56,211 nucleotides of DNA from Actinoallomurus sp. GTDB taxonomy: Bacteria; Actinomycetota; Actinomycetes; Streptosporangiales; Streptosporangiaceae. The stretch's first letter is position 1. Each line of letters starts with the position of its first letter. The notes under the pieces were generated by a model, which saw only the letters and a list, made by a program, of their open reading frames with translations, did not search any database and was not told the DNA's origin. Shown piece after piece: positions 42,536 through 50,652 of this stretch. The stretch lies in NCBI GenBank assembly GCA_025964625.1, contig JAOPYL010000313.1, forward strand, positions 1 to 56,211, given 5' to 3'. The position numbers and the translations under genes were made by a program.

Positions 42536-43117
42536 TCACGGCTCGGTGTGAAAAGTGTTCTGTGCCCGGTCGAGGCCCTCGGTGAGCAGCGCCTCGACCG
42601 CGTCGGCGGCGCGGCCCACGTTCAGGTCCAGCTCCTTGCGCTCGGTCCCGGAGAAGTCGCGCAACACGAATGCGGCGGCGTCCATCCGCCCCGGCGGCCG
42701 GCCGATGCCGAACCGTACCCGGAGATACTCGCGGCCGCCCAGGGCCTTACTGATCGAACGCAGCCCGTTGTGCCCGTTGTCGCCGCCGCCCCGCTTGAGC
42801 CGCAGCGTGCCGTACGGGATGTCCAGCTCGTCGTGGACGACGATGACGCGCTCGACCGGCACCTTGTAGAAGTCGCAGAGGGCCTTCACCGGGCCGCCGG
42901 ACTCGTTCATGTACGACCGCGGCTTCGCGAGCACCACCCGGCTACCCGCCAGGCGCCCCTCCACGACCTCGGCCCGTGCCCGGTGCGCCTTGAAACGGCC
43001 GCTCGCCCATCCGGCCAGGACGTCGAGGACCATGAATCCCGCGTTGTGCCGGTTGCCGGCGTACTCCGGCCCGGGATTGCCCAGGCCGACCACGAGCCAC
43101 GGATCTTCCGAGGCCAT
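42536..43117 (-). CDS. pth: Peptidyl-tRNA hydrolase
   Basis: Pth releases peptides from peptidyl-tRNA that falls off ribosomes. The 193-residue protein has [22 protein letters not shown] with the catalytic His24 and conserved Asn14. It also has [20 protein letters not shown] and [30 protein letters not shown] choose ATG 43117 because the family begins close to the LVVGLGNPG strand; the longer frame to 43249 is an Arg/Pro-rich run over the rplY terminator. It follows rplY on the same strand, the conserved actinobacterial order, but behind a terminator. Confidence 0.95.
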   Translation of the reverse strand: MASEDPWLVVGLGNPGPEYAGNRHNAGFMVLDVLAGWASGRFKAHRARAEVVEGRLAGSRVVLAKPRSYMNESGGPVKALCDFYKVPVERVIVVHDELDIPYGTLRLKRGGGDNGHNGLRSISKALGGREYLRVRFGIGRPPGRMDAAAFVLRDFSGTERKELDLNVGRAADAVEALLTEGLDRAQNTFHTEP

Positions 43118-43138
43118 CTCTCTGACCACCCTCCAACG

Positions 43139-43163
43139 CGAAAAGCGCCCCCGAAGGGGCGCT
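43139..43163 (-). terminator. Rho-independent terminator after rplY
   Basis: AGCGCCCC (43144-43151), loop CGAA, GGGGCGCT (43156-43163) form a perfect 8-bp stem. On the minus strand it is followed by TTTTCGCG. It lies 19 bases behind the rplY stop, so pth is probably reached by read-through or has its own promoter. Confidence 0.8.
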
Positions 43164-43181
43164 CGCCGCACTCGTGAGCCG

Positions 43182-43817
43182 TTACTCCGCTTCGGCCTCG
43201 GCGGTGGCCTCCGCTTCGCCCTCGGCCTCGGTGGCGGGCTCGCCCTCACCGGCGATCTCGGCCTCCAGGTCCTCGGCCGTCGGCGCCGCGATGACGTGCA
43301 GCACCAGCGCCTCCTCGTCGGCGCCCAGAGAGGCGCCGGGCGGCAGCCGGAGGTCCTTGGCGTGGACCGCGGTGCCGATCGCCATGCCCTCGACGTCGAT
43401 CTCGACGGCCTGCGGGATGTGGGTGGCCTCGGCCTCGAGCGAGACCTGGACGAGCTGCTGGTCGAGCATGCCGCCCGGCACGACGTCGCCGGTCACCAGG
43501 ACCGGGACCTCGACGGTGACCTTCTCGCCGCTCTTCACGACGAGCAGGTCGACGTGCTCCAGGACGCCCCTGAGCGGGTCGCGCTGGACGTCCTTCGGCA
43601 GTGCCAGCTCCTCGCCGCCGTCGAGCCCCTGCACACGCAGGAGCACGTTGGCGGACTTCAGAGCGAGCATCAGCTCGTGGCCCGGCAGCGAAATGTGGCG
43701 CGGGTCGGTGCCGTGCCCGTACAGAACGGCTGGCACCTTGCCGGACCGGCGAGTGCGCCGTGCAGGGCCCTTACCGAACTCGGTGCGGGGCTCAGCGGCG
43801 ATGCGTACCTCGGACAC
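43182..43817 (-). CDS. rplY: 50S ribosomal protein L25/general stress protein Ctc
   Basis: This 211-residue protein is the two-domain (Ctc-type) L25 that binds 5S rRNA. It begins [44 protein letters not shown] and continues to [11 protein letters not shown] with the TL5/Ctc beta domain ([42 protein letters not shown]). An acidic EAE/ATA repeat forms the last 25 residues, which is usual in actinobacteria. The GTG start has GAGGAG 8 bases upstream. It ends at a good terminator. Confidence 0.95.
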   Translation of the reverse strand: MSEVRIAAEPRTEFGKGPARRTRRSGKVPAVLYGHGTDPRHISLPGHELMLALKSANVLLRVQGLDGGEELALPKDVQRDPLRGVLEHVDLLVVKSGEKVTVEVPVLVTGDVVPGGMLDQQLVQVSLEAEATHIPQAVEIDVEGMAIGTAVHAKDLRLPPGASLGADEEALVLHVIAAPTAEDLEAEIAGEGEPATEAEGEAEATAEAEAE

Positions 43818-44004
43818 GGCAAAAACTCCTCGCTGAAATGAAGCTTGTCAGTAGTACCTGGACGTGTGACACGTCGAAAATCGGTGGTGCTCCTCGCGGC
43901 GCACGGACTCGCGTGATCGGAGCCCTACGGCGCAGCGTCGGACGCACACGGTCCACCAAGCTTAGCCGATCGGCGTTCCGTTTCGTGCCGTCAGGCCGTC
44001 AATA

Positions 44005-44985
44005 TCAGCTGTGGCCGCCGAAGAGGCTGGTCACGGAGCCATCGCTGAACACCTCATTGATCGCACGGGCGAGCAGCGGCGCGATCGACAGCACCGTCAG
44101 CTTGTCGAATCGCTTGTTGTCCGGGATCGGCAGCGTGTTGGTGAGGACCACCTCGGAGATCCGGGAGTTCTTCAGCCGGTCGATCGCGGGCCCGGACAGC
44201 ACGCCGTGCGTCGCGGCGACGACCACCGTGGCGGCCCCCTCCTCGAACAGCGCCTCGGCCGCCTTCACGATCGTGCCGCCCGTGTCGATCATGTCGTCGA
44301 CGATCACGCAGGTACGGTCCTTGACCTCACCGACGACGTCGAACACCTTGACCTCGTTGGCGACCTCGGGATCGCGGCGCTTGTGGATGATCGCCATCGG
44401 GCAGCCGCCGAGCTCGTCGCTCCAGCGCTCCGCGACGCGGACCCGCCCCGCGTCGGGGGCGACGACGGTCACCTGCCCGGTGTCGAGCTTGGACATGATG
44501 TAGTCCGTGAGGAGCGGCAGCGCGAACAGGTGGTCCACCGGGCCGTTGAAGAAGCCCTGGATCTGCGCGGTGTGCAGGTCCACGACCATCAGCCGGTCGG
44601 CGCCCGCGGTCTTGAACAGATCGGCCATCAGCCGGGCGGAGATCGGCTCGCGCCCGCGATGCTTCTTGTCCTGCCGGGCGTAGCCGAAGAACGGCGCGAC
44701 CACCGTGATGCGCTTGGCCGACGCGCGCTTGAGCGCATCGACCATGATCAGCTGCTCCATGATCCACTGGTTGATCGGAGCGGTGTGGCTCTGCAGGACG
44801 AACGCGTCGGAGCCGCGCACCGACTCGTTGAACCGGACGAAGGTCTCGCCGTTCGCGAAGTCATACGCCGAGGTGGGCGTGGGCTCCACGCCGAGACCCT
44901 CGGCCACCTCCTCGGCCAGCTCGGGATACGCCCGGCCTGAGAAGAGCATCAGCTTCTTCTCACCCGTCGTCTTGATCCCAGTCAC
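44005..44985 (-). CDS. prs: Ribose-phosphate pyrophosphokinase
   Basis: Prs makes PRPP from ribose 5-phosphate and ATP for nucleotide, His and Trp synthesis. The 326-residue protein has FSGRAYPELAEEVA, FANGETFVRFNESVRG, RQDKKHRGREPISARLMADL, DLHTAQIQGFFNGPVDHL, and the PRPP loop VIVDDMIDTGGT. GTG 44985 has AGGGGGG 8 bases upstream, just behind the glmU stop; GTG 45006 would overlap glmU and lacks such a site. It directly follows glmU in one transcript. Confidence 0.96.
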   Translation of the reverse strand: MTGIKTTGEKKLMLFSGRAYPELAEEVAEGLGVEPTPTSAYDFANGETFVRFNESVRGSDAFVLQSHTAPINQWIMEQLIMVDALKRASAKRITVVAPFFGYARQDKKHRGREPISARLMADLFKTAGADRLMVVDLHTAQIQGFFNGPVDHLFALPLLTDYIMSKLDTGQVTVVAPDAGRVRVAERWSDELGGCPMAIIHKRRDPEVANEVKVFDVVGEVKDRTCVIVDDMIDTGGTIVKAAEALFEEGAATVVVAATHGVLSGPAIDRLKNSRISEVVLTNTLPIPDNKRFDKLTVLSIAPLLARAINEVFSDGSVTSLFGGHS

Positions 44986-44998
44986 GCGTTCGCCCCCC

Positions 44999-46447
44999 CT
45001 ACTCACTCTGCTGTCCAGTCTGCGCCTGGGCGCCTCGTGCCGCCTCCGCGGAGGGGGTGCCGGGGCGCTTGCGCTCGACCCATCCCTCGACGTTGCGCTG
45101 CCGTCCGCGGGCCACCGCCATCGCGCCGGGTGTCACCGCCTGGACCACGACCGATCCCGCGGCGACGTACGCGCCGTCACCGACGGCGACCGGCGCGACC
45201 AGCACCGAGTCACTGCCCACGAACGCGTGGCTGCCGACGTCGGTGTGGTGCTTGGAGACGCCGTCGTAGTTGGCGAAGATCGTGCCGGCGCCGATATTGC
45301 TGCCCTCGCCGATGTCGGCGTCGCCGACGTAGGTCAGGTGCGGCACTTTGGCGCCCTCCCCGACCACGGCCTTCTTCATCTCGACGTACGCGCCCGCCTT
45401 GGCCTTGCGCGCGAGTCGCGTGCCCGGCCGGAGGTAGGTGAAGGGCCCGACACTCACCTCGGGACCGATCTCGGCGGAGTCGCACACGGCGTTGACGACC
45501 ACTGCGTCCTCGCCCACGGACGTGCCGGTGAGAGTGCAGTTGGGGCCGACGCGCGCGCCGGCCGCGATGTGCGTGCCGCCGTGCAGCTGGGTGTTGGGCT
45601 CGATGACGGCGTCCGGCTCGAACGTCACCTGGACGTCGACCCAGGTGGACTGCGGGTCGACGATGGTGACGCCCGCGCGCATGTGCGCCTCGAGGATGCG
45701 GTCGTTGAGCTGCCGGCGCGCCTGGGCGAGCTGCACCCGGTCGTTGACGCCCTGCGTCTCCACCCAGTCGGCCGCCTTGTACGCGCCGGCGCGGTGGCCG
45801 TCCTCGCGCAGGATGCCGACGACGTCGGTGAGGTACTCCTCGCCGCTGGCGTTGTCGGTGGTCACCCGCTTCAGCGCGTCGGCGAGGAGCAGGCCGTCGA
45901 AGACGTACATCCCGACGTTGATCTCCGGGATGGCGCGCTGGTCCGGACCGGCGTCCTTGTGCTCGACGATCGCGGTGACGTCCCCGCCCGGGCCGCGGAC
46001 GATCCGGCCGTACCCGGTCGGATCGGGGATGTCGGTGCTGAGGACGGTGACCGCGTTGCTTTCCTCGTGGTGCGTGCGCACGAGCTCGGCGAGGGTCTCG
46101 CCGCGCAGCAGCGGATGGTCGCCGTTGGTGACGACGACCGTGCCGCCCGCGATGCCGGCCGTCTCCAGGGCGATGCGTACCGCGTGGCCGGTGCCGTTCT
46201 GCTCCGCCTGCGTGACGGGCAGCGCGTCGGGGTCGACGCGGGCGAGATGCTCCACGACCTTGTCGCGGCCGTGGCCGACCACGACGATCAGCCGGTCGGG
46301 TTCGAGCCTGCGGGCGGCGGCGAGGACGTGCCCCACCATGCTGCGGCCGCACAGCTCGTGCAGGACCTTCGGGGTCGTGCGGGACTTCATCCGGGTGCCC
46401 TCGCCCGCGGCGAGGACGATAACGGCAGCAGGGCGGCTTGCGCTCAT
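44999..46447 (-). CDS. glmU: Bifunctional GlcN-1-P acetyltransferase/GlcNAc-1-P uridyltransferase
   Basis: GlmU makes UDP-GlcNAc, precursor of peptidoglycan and of many surface glycans. The 482-residue protein has the uridyltransferase loop VIVLAAGEGTRMKS, QNGTGHAV, and VVTNGDHPLL. A left-handed beta-helix of hexapeptide repeats follows, with the acetyltransferase residues in RPGTRLARKAKAGAYVEMKKAVVG and the HLTYVGDADIGEGSNIGAGTIFANYDG stretch. ATG 46447 has GAGG 7 bases upstream and I use it instead of the upstream frame to 46480. It ends 14 bp before prs. Confidence 0.96.
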   Translation of the reverse strand: MSASRPAAVIVLAAGEGTRMKSRTTPKVLHELCGRSMVGHVLAAARRLEPDRLIVVVGHGRDKVVEHLARVDPDALPVTQAEQNGTGHAVRIALETAGIAGGTVVVTNGDHPLLRGETLAELVRTHHEESNAVTVLSTDIPDPTGYGRIVRGPGGDVTAIVEHKDAGPDQRAIPEINVGMYVFDGLLLADALKRVTTDNASGEEYLTDVVGILREDGHRAGAYKAADWVETQGVNDRVQLAQARRQLNDRILEAHMRAGVTIVDPQSTWVDVQVTFEPDAVIEPNTQLHGGTHIAAGARVGPNCTLTGTSVGEDAVVVNAVCDSAEIGPEVSVGPFTYLRPGTRLARKAKAGAYVEMKKAVVGEGAKVPHLTYVGDADIGEGSNIGAGTIFANYDGVSKHHTDVGSHAFVGSDSVLVAPVAVGDGAYVAAGSVVVQAVTPGAMAVARGRQRNVEGWVERKRPGTPSAEAARGAQAQTGQQSE

Positions 46448-46750
46448 GCGACCACCTCGCCTGACGGCTCGGTGGTGCATTCACGACATGGCTGCGCCCG
46501 GTGGCTCGCTCCGCTCACTGGAGGAGGCTCCTCGGCGTCGCTGACAGGTTGAAGCCGGGCTGCGGAACGCCTGAAAAAGACCTCCGGCTGAGCTGAGACC
46601 TGCGGAAACATTGGGGCCGCAGGCTCGTTACCCGCCCGACACCCGAAGGATACCGTCCGGACGCCCGGCACGTGCGCCCCGGTGGCAAGAGCGCGATCAA
46701 CGGGTGCCGGCGCACCGTGTCGGCCACCGGGATCGGAGAGCCCGGCCAAG
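46448..46750 (-). promoter_or_regulatory. Spacer between tRNA-Gln and glmU
   Basis: This 303-bp stretch lies between the tRNA 3' end and the glmU start and should hold the glmU promoter. Small repeated words such as GCTCGCTCCGCTCACTGG occur. I see no gene in it; a possible terminator of the tRNA is listed separately. Confidence 0.5.
46722..46748 (-). terminator. Possible terminator behind tRNA-Gln
   Basis: On the minus strand GGCCGGG, a 9-nt loop and CCCGG-T-GGCC can form a bulged GC-rich stem starting two bases after the tRNA. No T-run follows, so the call is tentative. Confidence 0.35.
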
Positions 46751-46822
46751 CTCCGGCGTCTGGGCTCGAACCAGAAATAGAGGGACCAAAACCCTCCGTG
46801 ATGCCTATTTCACCACGCCGGA
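46751..46822 (-). tRNA. tRNA-Gln (anticodon UUG)
   Basis: The 72-nt gene folds as a full cloverleaf. The acceptor stem is TCCGGCG (46822-46816) with CGCCGGA (46758-46752), and the D-stem is GTGA/TCAC. The anticodon stem is GAGGG/CCCTC with loop TTTTGGT, giving anticodon TTG, which reads CAA. The T-stem is TCTGG/CCAGA with loop TTCGAGC. The discriminator is G. CCA is not encoded. A tRNA-Gln gene upstream of glmU is a familiar actinobacterial arrangement. Confidence 0.92.
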
Positions 46823-46830
46823 TTGCACAG

Positions 46831-47117
46831 CAGACGTCATGGTCGCCGTGGCACCTCTAACGATAGCGGCTGCCCCCTTCGGGGAGCCCACACATTGATC
46901 ACGAAGAGGCCGGGCCCGCAGGAGGGACCGCCGCGCGCCCGCGGACGCCTCCCTACCGGTGACATATGTCACGAATCGGCGGGCTTGCGAGGTGGAAACC
47001 GGGGTGTGGCCGACGCGACACGTTTGGTCGAATTCACCTGGGTATCTTGCCTAACCTACGGCGCCGTAGGTTACGGTTGCGTAGCCGTAAGTTCCCCGCT
47101 AGGCAGGAGGAAGCCGC
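46831..47117 (+). promoter_or_regulatory. Region between tRNA-Gln and the desaturase gene
   Basis: This 287-bp intergenic region carries the tRNA promoter on one side and the desaturase promoter on the other. GGCTGCCCC-CTTC-GGGGAGCC (46869-46890) forms a bulged hairpin. The desaturase side holds a strong 22-bp palindrome (listed separately) and a weaker TTACGG...CCGTAA repeat at 47071-47090. No gene is visible. Confidence 0.55.
47052..47073 (+). promoter_or_regulatory. Perfect 22-bp palindrome, probable TetR operator
   Basis: The half site TAACCTACGGC is followed at once by its exact reverse complement GCCGTAGGTTA. It lies 44 bases before the desaturase start and is followed by a second, imperfect repeat (TTACGG, 8 bases, CCGTAA; 47071-47090). 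A TetR-family gene stands just behind the desaturase. TetR-type control of fatty-acid desaturase genes through such palindromes is known in bacteria, so binding by this TetR is a reasonable inference. Confidence 0.7.
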
Positions 47118-48059
47118 ATGACCATAGCCCCACCCGCACCGTCCCGGCCGCAGCCGCTACCCGACCTCGAACCAGAGCCCAAGGGCAATTTCGAACGGGT
47201 TCTGCTGGCCGCCTTCATCGCGATCCCGCTTGTCGCCGTGGTGGCGGCCGTACCGTTCGCGTGGGGCTGGGGACTCGGCTGGAGCGACGTCGCGATCACC
47301 GTCGTCCTGTACACCGTGTCCGGCCTCGGGGTCACGGTCGGATACCACCGGCACTTCACCCACGGATCGTTCAAGGCCAAGCGAGCGCTGCGCGTGGCGC
47401 TGGCCCTCGCCGGCAGCCTCTCGATCGAGATGAGCGTGATCGACTGGGTGGCCACCCACCGGCGCCACCACAAGTACTCCGACAAGGAGGGCGACCCGCA
47501 CTCGCCGTGGCGCTTCGGCAGTGACTGGCGCGCGCTCACCAAGGGCCTCGTGTGGGCCCACATGGGATGGCTGTTCGACAGCGGCCGCACCTCTCCGCAG
47601 AAGTTCTGCCCGGACCTGGTGGCCGACAAGGACATCAACCGGATCAGCCGCTTCTTCCCCGGCCTGGTCGCCGTCTCACTGCTGCTCCCGGCGGCACTGG
47701 GCGGCCTGCTGACCATGTCGTGGTGGGGCGCCGCCACCGGGTTCTTCTGGGGCGCGCTCGTCCGGATCTCCCTGCTTCACCACGTCACGTGGTGCATCAA
47801 CTCGATCTGCCACGCCATGGGCGAGGAGGAGTTCGAGGCCAGGGACAAGTCCCGCAACGTGTGGTGGCTGGCGATCCCGTCCTTCGGGGAGTCGTGGCAC
47901 AACCTCCACCACGCCGACCCCACCTGCGCCCGGCACGGCGTGCTCAAGGGCCAGGTCGACTCGAGCGCCCGGACCATCTGGGTCTTCGAGAAGCTCGGCT
48001 GGGCGTCGAACGTCCGGTGGCCGGACGCCGAACGCCTCGCCACGAAACGGATATCGTAA
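47118..48059 (+). CDS. Membrane acyl-CoA (delta-9 type) fatty acid desaturase
   Basis: This 313-residue di-iron membrane desaturase adds a double bond to acyl chains and so adjusts membrane fluidity. The three His boxes are present: HRHFTH (77-82), HRRHH (114-118) and HNLHHADP near residue 252. Four hydrophobic segments surround them, as in stearoyl-CoA desaturases. AGGAGG lies close upstream of ATG 47118. A Pro-rich N-terminus of about 20 residues precedes the first helix. Regulation by the palindrome at 47052-47073 and the TetR gene downstream is likely. An electron donor is not encoded nearby. Confidence 0.93.
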   Translation: MTIAPPAPSRPQPLPDLEPEPKGNFERVLLAAFIAIPLVAVVAAVPFAWGWGLGWSDVAITVVLYTVSGLGVTVGYHRHFTHGSFKAKRALRVALALAGSLSIEMSVIDWVATHRRHHKYSDKEGDPHSPWRFGSDWRALTKGLVWAHMGWLFDSGRTSPQKFCPDLVADKDINRISRFFPGLVAVSLLLPAALGGLLTMSWWGAATGFFWGALVRISLLHHVTWCINSICHAMGEEEFEARDKSRNVWWLAIPSFGESWHNLHHADPTCARHGVLKGQVDSSARTIWVFEKLGWASNVRWPDAERLATKRIS

Positions 48060-48132
48060 GTACGACTGACAACCCGCCGCCTGCGGCCGCTCGTCCGTGG
48101 CCGCCAGGCGCGGAGTACCCCCGCGAGCGAAG

Positions 48133-48152
48133 CGCTCACCGCCTCGTGAGCG
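48133..48152 (+). terminator. Hairpin behind the desaturase gene
   Basis: CGCTCAC (48133-48139), loop CGCCTC, GTGAGCG (48146-48152) form a perfect 7-bp stem 73 bases after the desaturase stop. There is no T-run. It may end the desaturase transcript before the TetR gene. Confidence 0.4.
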
Positions 48153-48220
48153 GGGCCGACCATTCATGTACGGCACCGCCTGCGGTCACGCGTTGACGAG
48201 CCGCCAGGCGAGGAGAACGC

Positions 48221-48976
48221 GTGACCGTCACAATCGACGATGTGAGCGAACCCCCTCGGTCCCCGCGAAAGCGCATGACCGGAAAAGAACGGCGGGAGCA
48301 ACTGCTCGACATAGGCCGGACCCTCTTCGCCGAGCGCGGCTTCGACGGCACCTCCATCGAGGAGATCGCCACCGTGGCCGGGGTGTCGAAACCCGTGGTG
48401 TACGAGCACTTCGGCGGCAAGGAGGGCCTGTACGCGGTCGTCGTCGACCGCGAGATGGAGCGGCTGCTCGACACGGTCACCAAGGCCCTGGTCGGCGGGC
48501 ACCCCCGGCAGAAGATCGAACGCGCCGCCCTCGCCCTGCTGGAGTACATCGAGAACAGCAGCCAGGGCTTCCGCATCCTCGTCCGCGACTCGCACGCCGC
48601 GTCGGCGACCGGCACGTTCGCGAGCCTGCTCAGCGATATCGCCGGTCAGGTCGAACACATCCTCGGCGACGAGTTCAAGGACAAGGGGTATGACCCGAAG
48701 AGCGCGCCGCTGTACGCGCAGGCGCTCATCGGCATGGTCGCCATGACCGGGACCTACTGGCTGGACGTCCGGAAGCCGAAGCGTGAGGAGGTCGCCGCGC
48801 ACCTGGTGAACCTCGCGTGGAACGGCCTGTCCGGCCTGGAGCCGAAGCCGTACCTCACCACCGACCACAAGGCCCGCCAGAGGGAGCTCAAGGCCAAGGC
48901 CAAGGAGGCGGCGAAGGAGGCCAAGGAGAACGCCCGCGCCGCCCGGCGGTCGGGCACCGAACCCGAGCCGAACTGA
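48221..48976 (+). CDS. TetR-family regulator, probable regulator of the desaturase
   Basis: This 251-residue TetR regulator has its helix-turn-helix at about 44-68 (TSIEEIATVAGVSKPVVYEHFGGKEGLY), preceded by the usual RREQLLDIGRTLFAERGFDG. The ligand domain follows (IERAALALLEYIENSSQGFRIL). The last 35 residues are a Lys/Ala/Glu-rich helix (ELKAKAKEAAKEAKENARAARR), longer than usual. GTG 48221 has GAGGAG 5 bases upstream. A TetR gene near glmU also occurs in Mycobacterium. I infer that it binds the palindrome before the desaturase and senses acyl-CoA or fatty acids. Confidence 0.85.
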   Translation: MTVTIDDVSEPPRSPRKRMTGKERREQLLDIGRTLFAERGFDGTSIEEIATVAGVSKPVVYEHFGGKEGLYAVVVDREMERLLDTVTKALVGGHPRQKIERAALALLEYIENSSQGFRILVRDSHAASATGTFASLLSDIAGQVEHILGDEFKDKGYDPKSAPLYAQALIGMVAMTGTYWLDVRKPKREEVAAHLVNLAWNGLSGLEPKPYLTTDHKARQRELKAKAKEAAKEAKENARAARRSGTEPEPN

Positions 48977-49043
48977 CCCTCCGTAGCCGTACTGTCACAC
49001 CCTCGCCCTATCGTCGAACCCGCGTTCGAGGAAAGGACGAGCC

Positions 49044-49346
49044 ATGTGGCACCCATTCGGCGATCCCAGCCCCTCCCGGCGGCACATCGACTGGAAGAGG
49101 CGACGGACGGAGACGCGGCGCTTCGACGAGCAGCGCGCACGGCAGGGGCACGACAACGAGGCGGACGCCTGCGCGACGAGATTCGCCCAGAGCCTGGAAG
49201 ACGCGGTCTTAGACCTGGAGACCCGGAAGGACGGCTTCGAGCACGCCACCCGCAAGTCCGACCACGTCGAGGAGCTGCGCCGGGTGCTGGGCATCCTGCT
49301 CGACATACTCGCCGACTGGGAGATGCTCGCGGAGCGGATGGGCTAG
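49044..49346 (+). CDS. Small hypothetical protein, charged
   Basis: This 100-residue protein is highly charged (WKRRRTETRRFDEQRARQGHDNEADACATRFAQSLEDAVLDLETRKDGFEHATRKSD) and probably mostly helical. The C-terminal third is a leucine-rich amphipathic helix (VEELRRVLGILLDILADWEMLAERM). GGAAAGGACGAG lies close before the ATG. It shows good codon bias. I do not recognise a family. Its stop shares one CTAG with the convergent glyoxalase gene. Confidence 0.6.
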   Translation: MWHPFGDPSPSRRHIDWKRRRTETRRFDEQRARQGHDNEADACATRFAQSLEDAVLDLETRKDGFEHATRKSDHVEELRRVLGILLDILADWEMLAERMG

Positions 49347-49717
49347 CGCGCCTTCGCCGGCTCCAGCAGCTCCAGCCGGTTGCCGGCCGGGTCGTCGATG
49401 TAGAACCGTCGGAATCCTGGCAGCAGGTCATCGGGGCGCACCTGGTGGCCTGCGGCCCGGAGCCGTTCGGCCATGGCGTCGAGGTCGCGCACGAGGATGC
49501 CCGGATGCGCCTTCCTGGCGGCCCTGAAGCCCTCCTCCACACCGATGTGGATCTCGATCCCGGGCGCGCGAAACCACACGCCGCCGCGCGCGGCGAGCAC
49601 GGGCGGCTTGGGCACTTCGGCGAGGCCCAGAGTCCCGGCGTAGAACTCCCGCATCAGCGGCTCCGTGCCGGGCGGGGCGGCGAGCTGCACGTGGTGGATG
49701 CCGGTCAGAAGGGTCAT
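49343..49717 (-). CDS. Glyoxalase/bleomycin-resistance (VOC) family protein
   Basis: This 124-residue single-domain VOC protein has two beta-alpha-beta-beta-beta modules. It begins GIHHVQLAAPPGTEPLMREFYAGTLGL and ends FRRFYIDDPAGNRLELLEPA. His in HHVQL and Glu in RLELLEP are the expected metal ligands. ATG 49717 overlaps the stop of the upstream methyltransferase as ATGA; the longer frame lies within that gene. The substrate is unknown; coupling to tam suggests a shared regulon controlled by the MarR gene. Confidence 0.85.
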   Translation of the reverse strand: MTLLTGIHHVQLAAPPGTEPLMREFYAGTLGLAEVPKPPVLAARGGVWFRAPGIEIHIGVEEGFRAARKAHPGILVRDLDAMAERLRAAGHQVRPDDLLPGFRRFYIDDPAGNRLELLEPAKAR

Positions 49718-50583
49718 CGGACCACATTCCTCGACTGTGAGGGCCGGGCAGGTGAGGTCGCCTTCCCGGCGATGACGAATATCCGCCGGAACGGAAACAC
49801 CGTGCCGTGCGGGCCGCGCGGGTACACCTCGCGCAGCCGGCCGGCGAGCTCGGCGATGAACTCCTCGCTCTCGGCCGCGTCGGGCAGCGCGTCGAGCACG
49901 GGCCGCAGCGCGGTGCCCCTCATCCAGTCGAGCACCGGGTCCGCGCCCGGCAGCACCTGCAGGTAGGTCGTCTCCCACGCGTCGACGCCGCACCCGAGGC
50001 CGCTCAGCAGCCGGAGGTAGTCCGCGGGCGCCGCCACCACGTCGTGCCGGACCGCTTGGGCGAGCCGGTCCCGCCAGCGCGGCGACTCGCACAGCTCGCG
50101 GAGGATGATGTGACTGGGGGCGTCGAAGTTGCCGGGCATGCTGAACGCGAGCCGCCCGCCGGGGACGAGGGCCTCGGCCCACCGGGGCAGCAGCCGCTGG
50201 TGACCGGGGACCCACTGCAACGCCGCGTTGGAGAAGATGACGTCGACCGGCCGGTCCGGCGCCCACTCGGCGAGGTCTCCGACCGAGAACCGCGGCCCCG
50301 CGGCGAGCCCGTGCGCTCCCCCGCGCACTCTCTCCGCGGCCGCGTGCGGCCGGTCCCGGCCCTGACCGGCCCGTCGCGCCTCGGCGATCATCTGCTCGGA
50401 GCTGTCGATCCCCTCGACCACGGCGTCCGGCCAGCGCGCGGCCAGGTCGGCGGTGCGCTCCCCCGGCCCGCAGCCGAGGTCGACGACATAGGCCGGGGCG
50501 TCGACGTCGATTCGGGCGAGCAGCTCGAAGAACGGCCGGGCGCGTTCGGAGGCGTACACCCGGTACTGTCGCGGGTTCCACAT
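49714..50583 (-). CDS. tam: Trans-aconitate 2-methyltransferase
   Basis: Tam methylates trans-aconitate, an inhibitor of aconitase, using SAM. The 289-residue protein begins MWNPRQYRVYASERARPFFELLARI, typical of Tam. Motif I is VVDLGCGPGERT and the next acidic site is VEGIDSSEQMI. The sequences FSNAALQWVPGH and LAFSMPGNFDAPSH are Tam-like. I start at ATG 50583, after an operator-like repeat; the TTG and ATG upstream lie inside it. The -35 TTGACA (50632-50627), 17-bp spacer and -10 AATGAT (50609-50604) on the minus strand are a strong promoter. It is divergent from a MarR gene. Confidence 0.88.
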   Translation of the reverse strand: MWNPRQYRVYASERARPFFELLARIDVDAPAYVVDLGCGPGERTADLAARWPDAVVEGIDSSEQMIAEARRAGQGRDRPHAAAERVRGGAHGLAAGPRFSVGDLAEWAPDRPVDVIFSNAALQWVPGHQRLLPRWAEALVPGGRLAFSMPGNFDAPSHIILRELCESPRWRDRLAQAVRHDVVAAPADYLRLLSGLGCGVDAWETTYLQVLPGADPVLDWMRGTALRPVLDALPDAAESEEFIAELAGRLREVYPRGPHGTVFPFRRIFVIAGKATSPARPSQSRNVVR

Positions 50584-50586
50584 ATC

Positions 50587-50634
50587 TCTTGACATCAAGA
50601 CAAATCATTCCCGGTAGATATCTCGATGTCAAGA
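50587..50634. promoter_or_regulatory. Two TamR-type operator sites with the tam promoter
   Basis: Site 1 TCTTGACATCAAGA (50587-50600) has perfect 6-bp arms. Site 2 TCTCGATGTCAAGA (50621-50634) has one mismatch. Their centres are 34 bp apart, about three helical turns. Site 2 covers the tam -35 box and site 1 the expected transcription start, so binding by the divergent MarR protein would block tam. The TamR/tam pair of Streptomyces has this layout. Confidence 0.8.
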
Positions 50635-50652
50635 CAGGTAAAGTGATCGATT

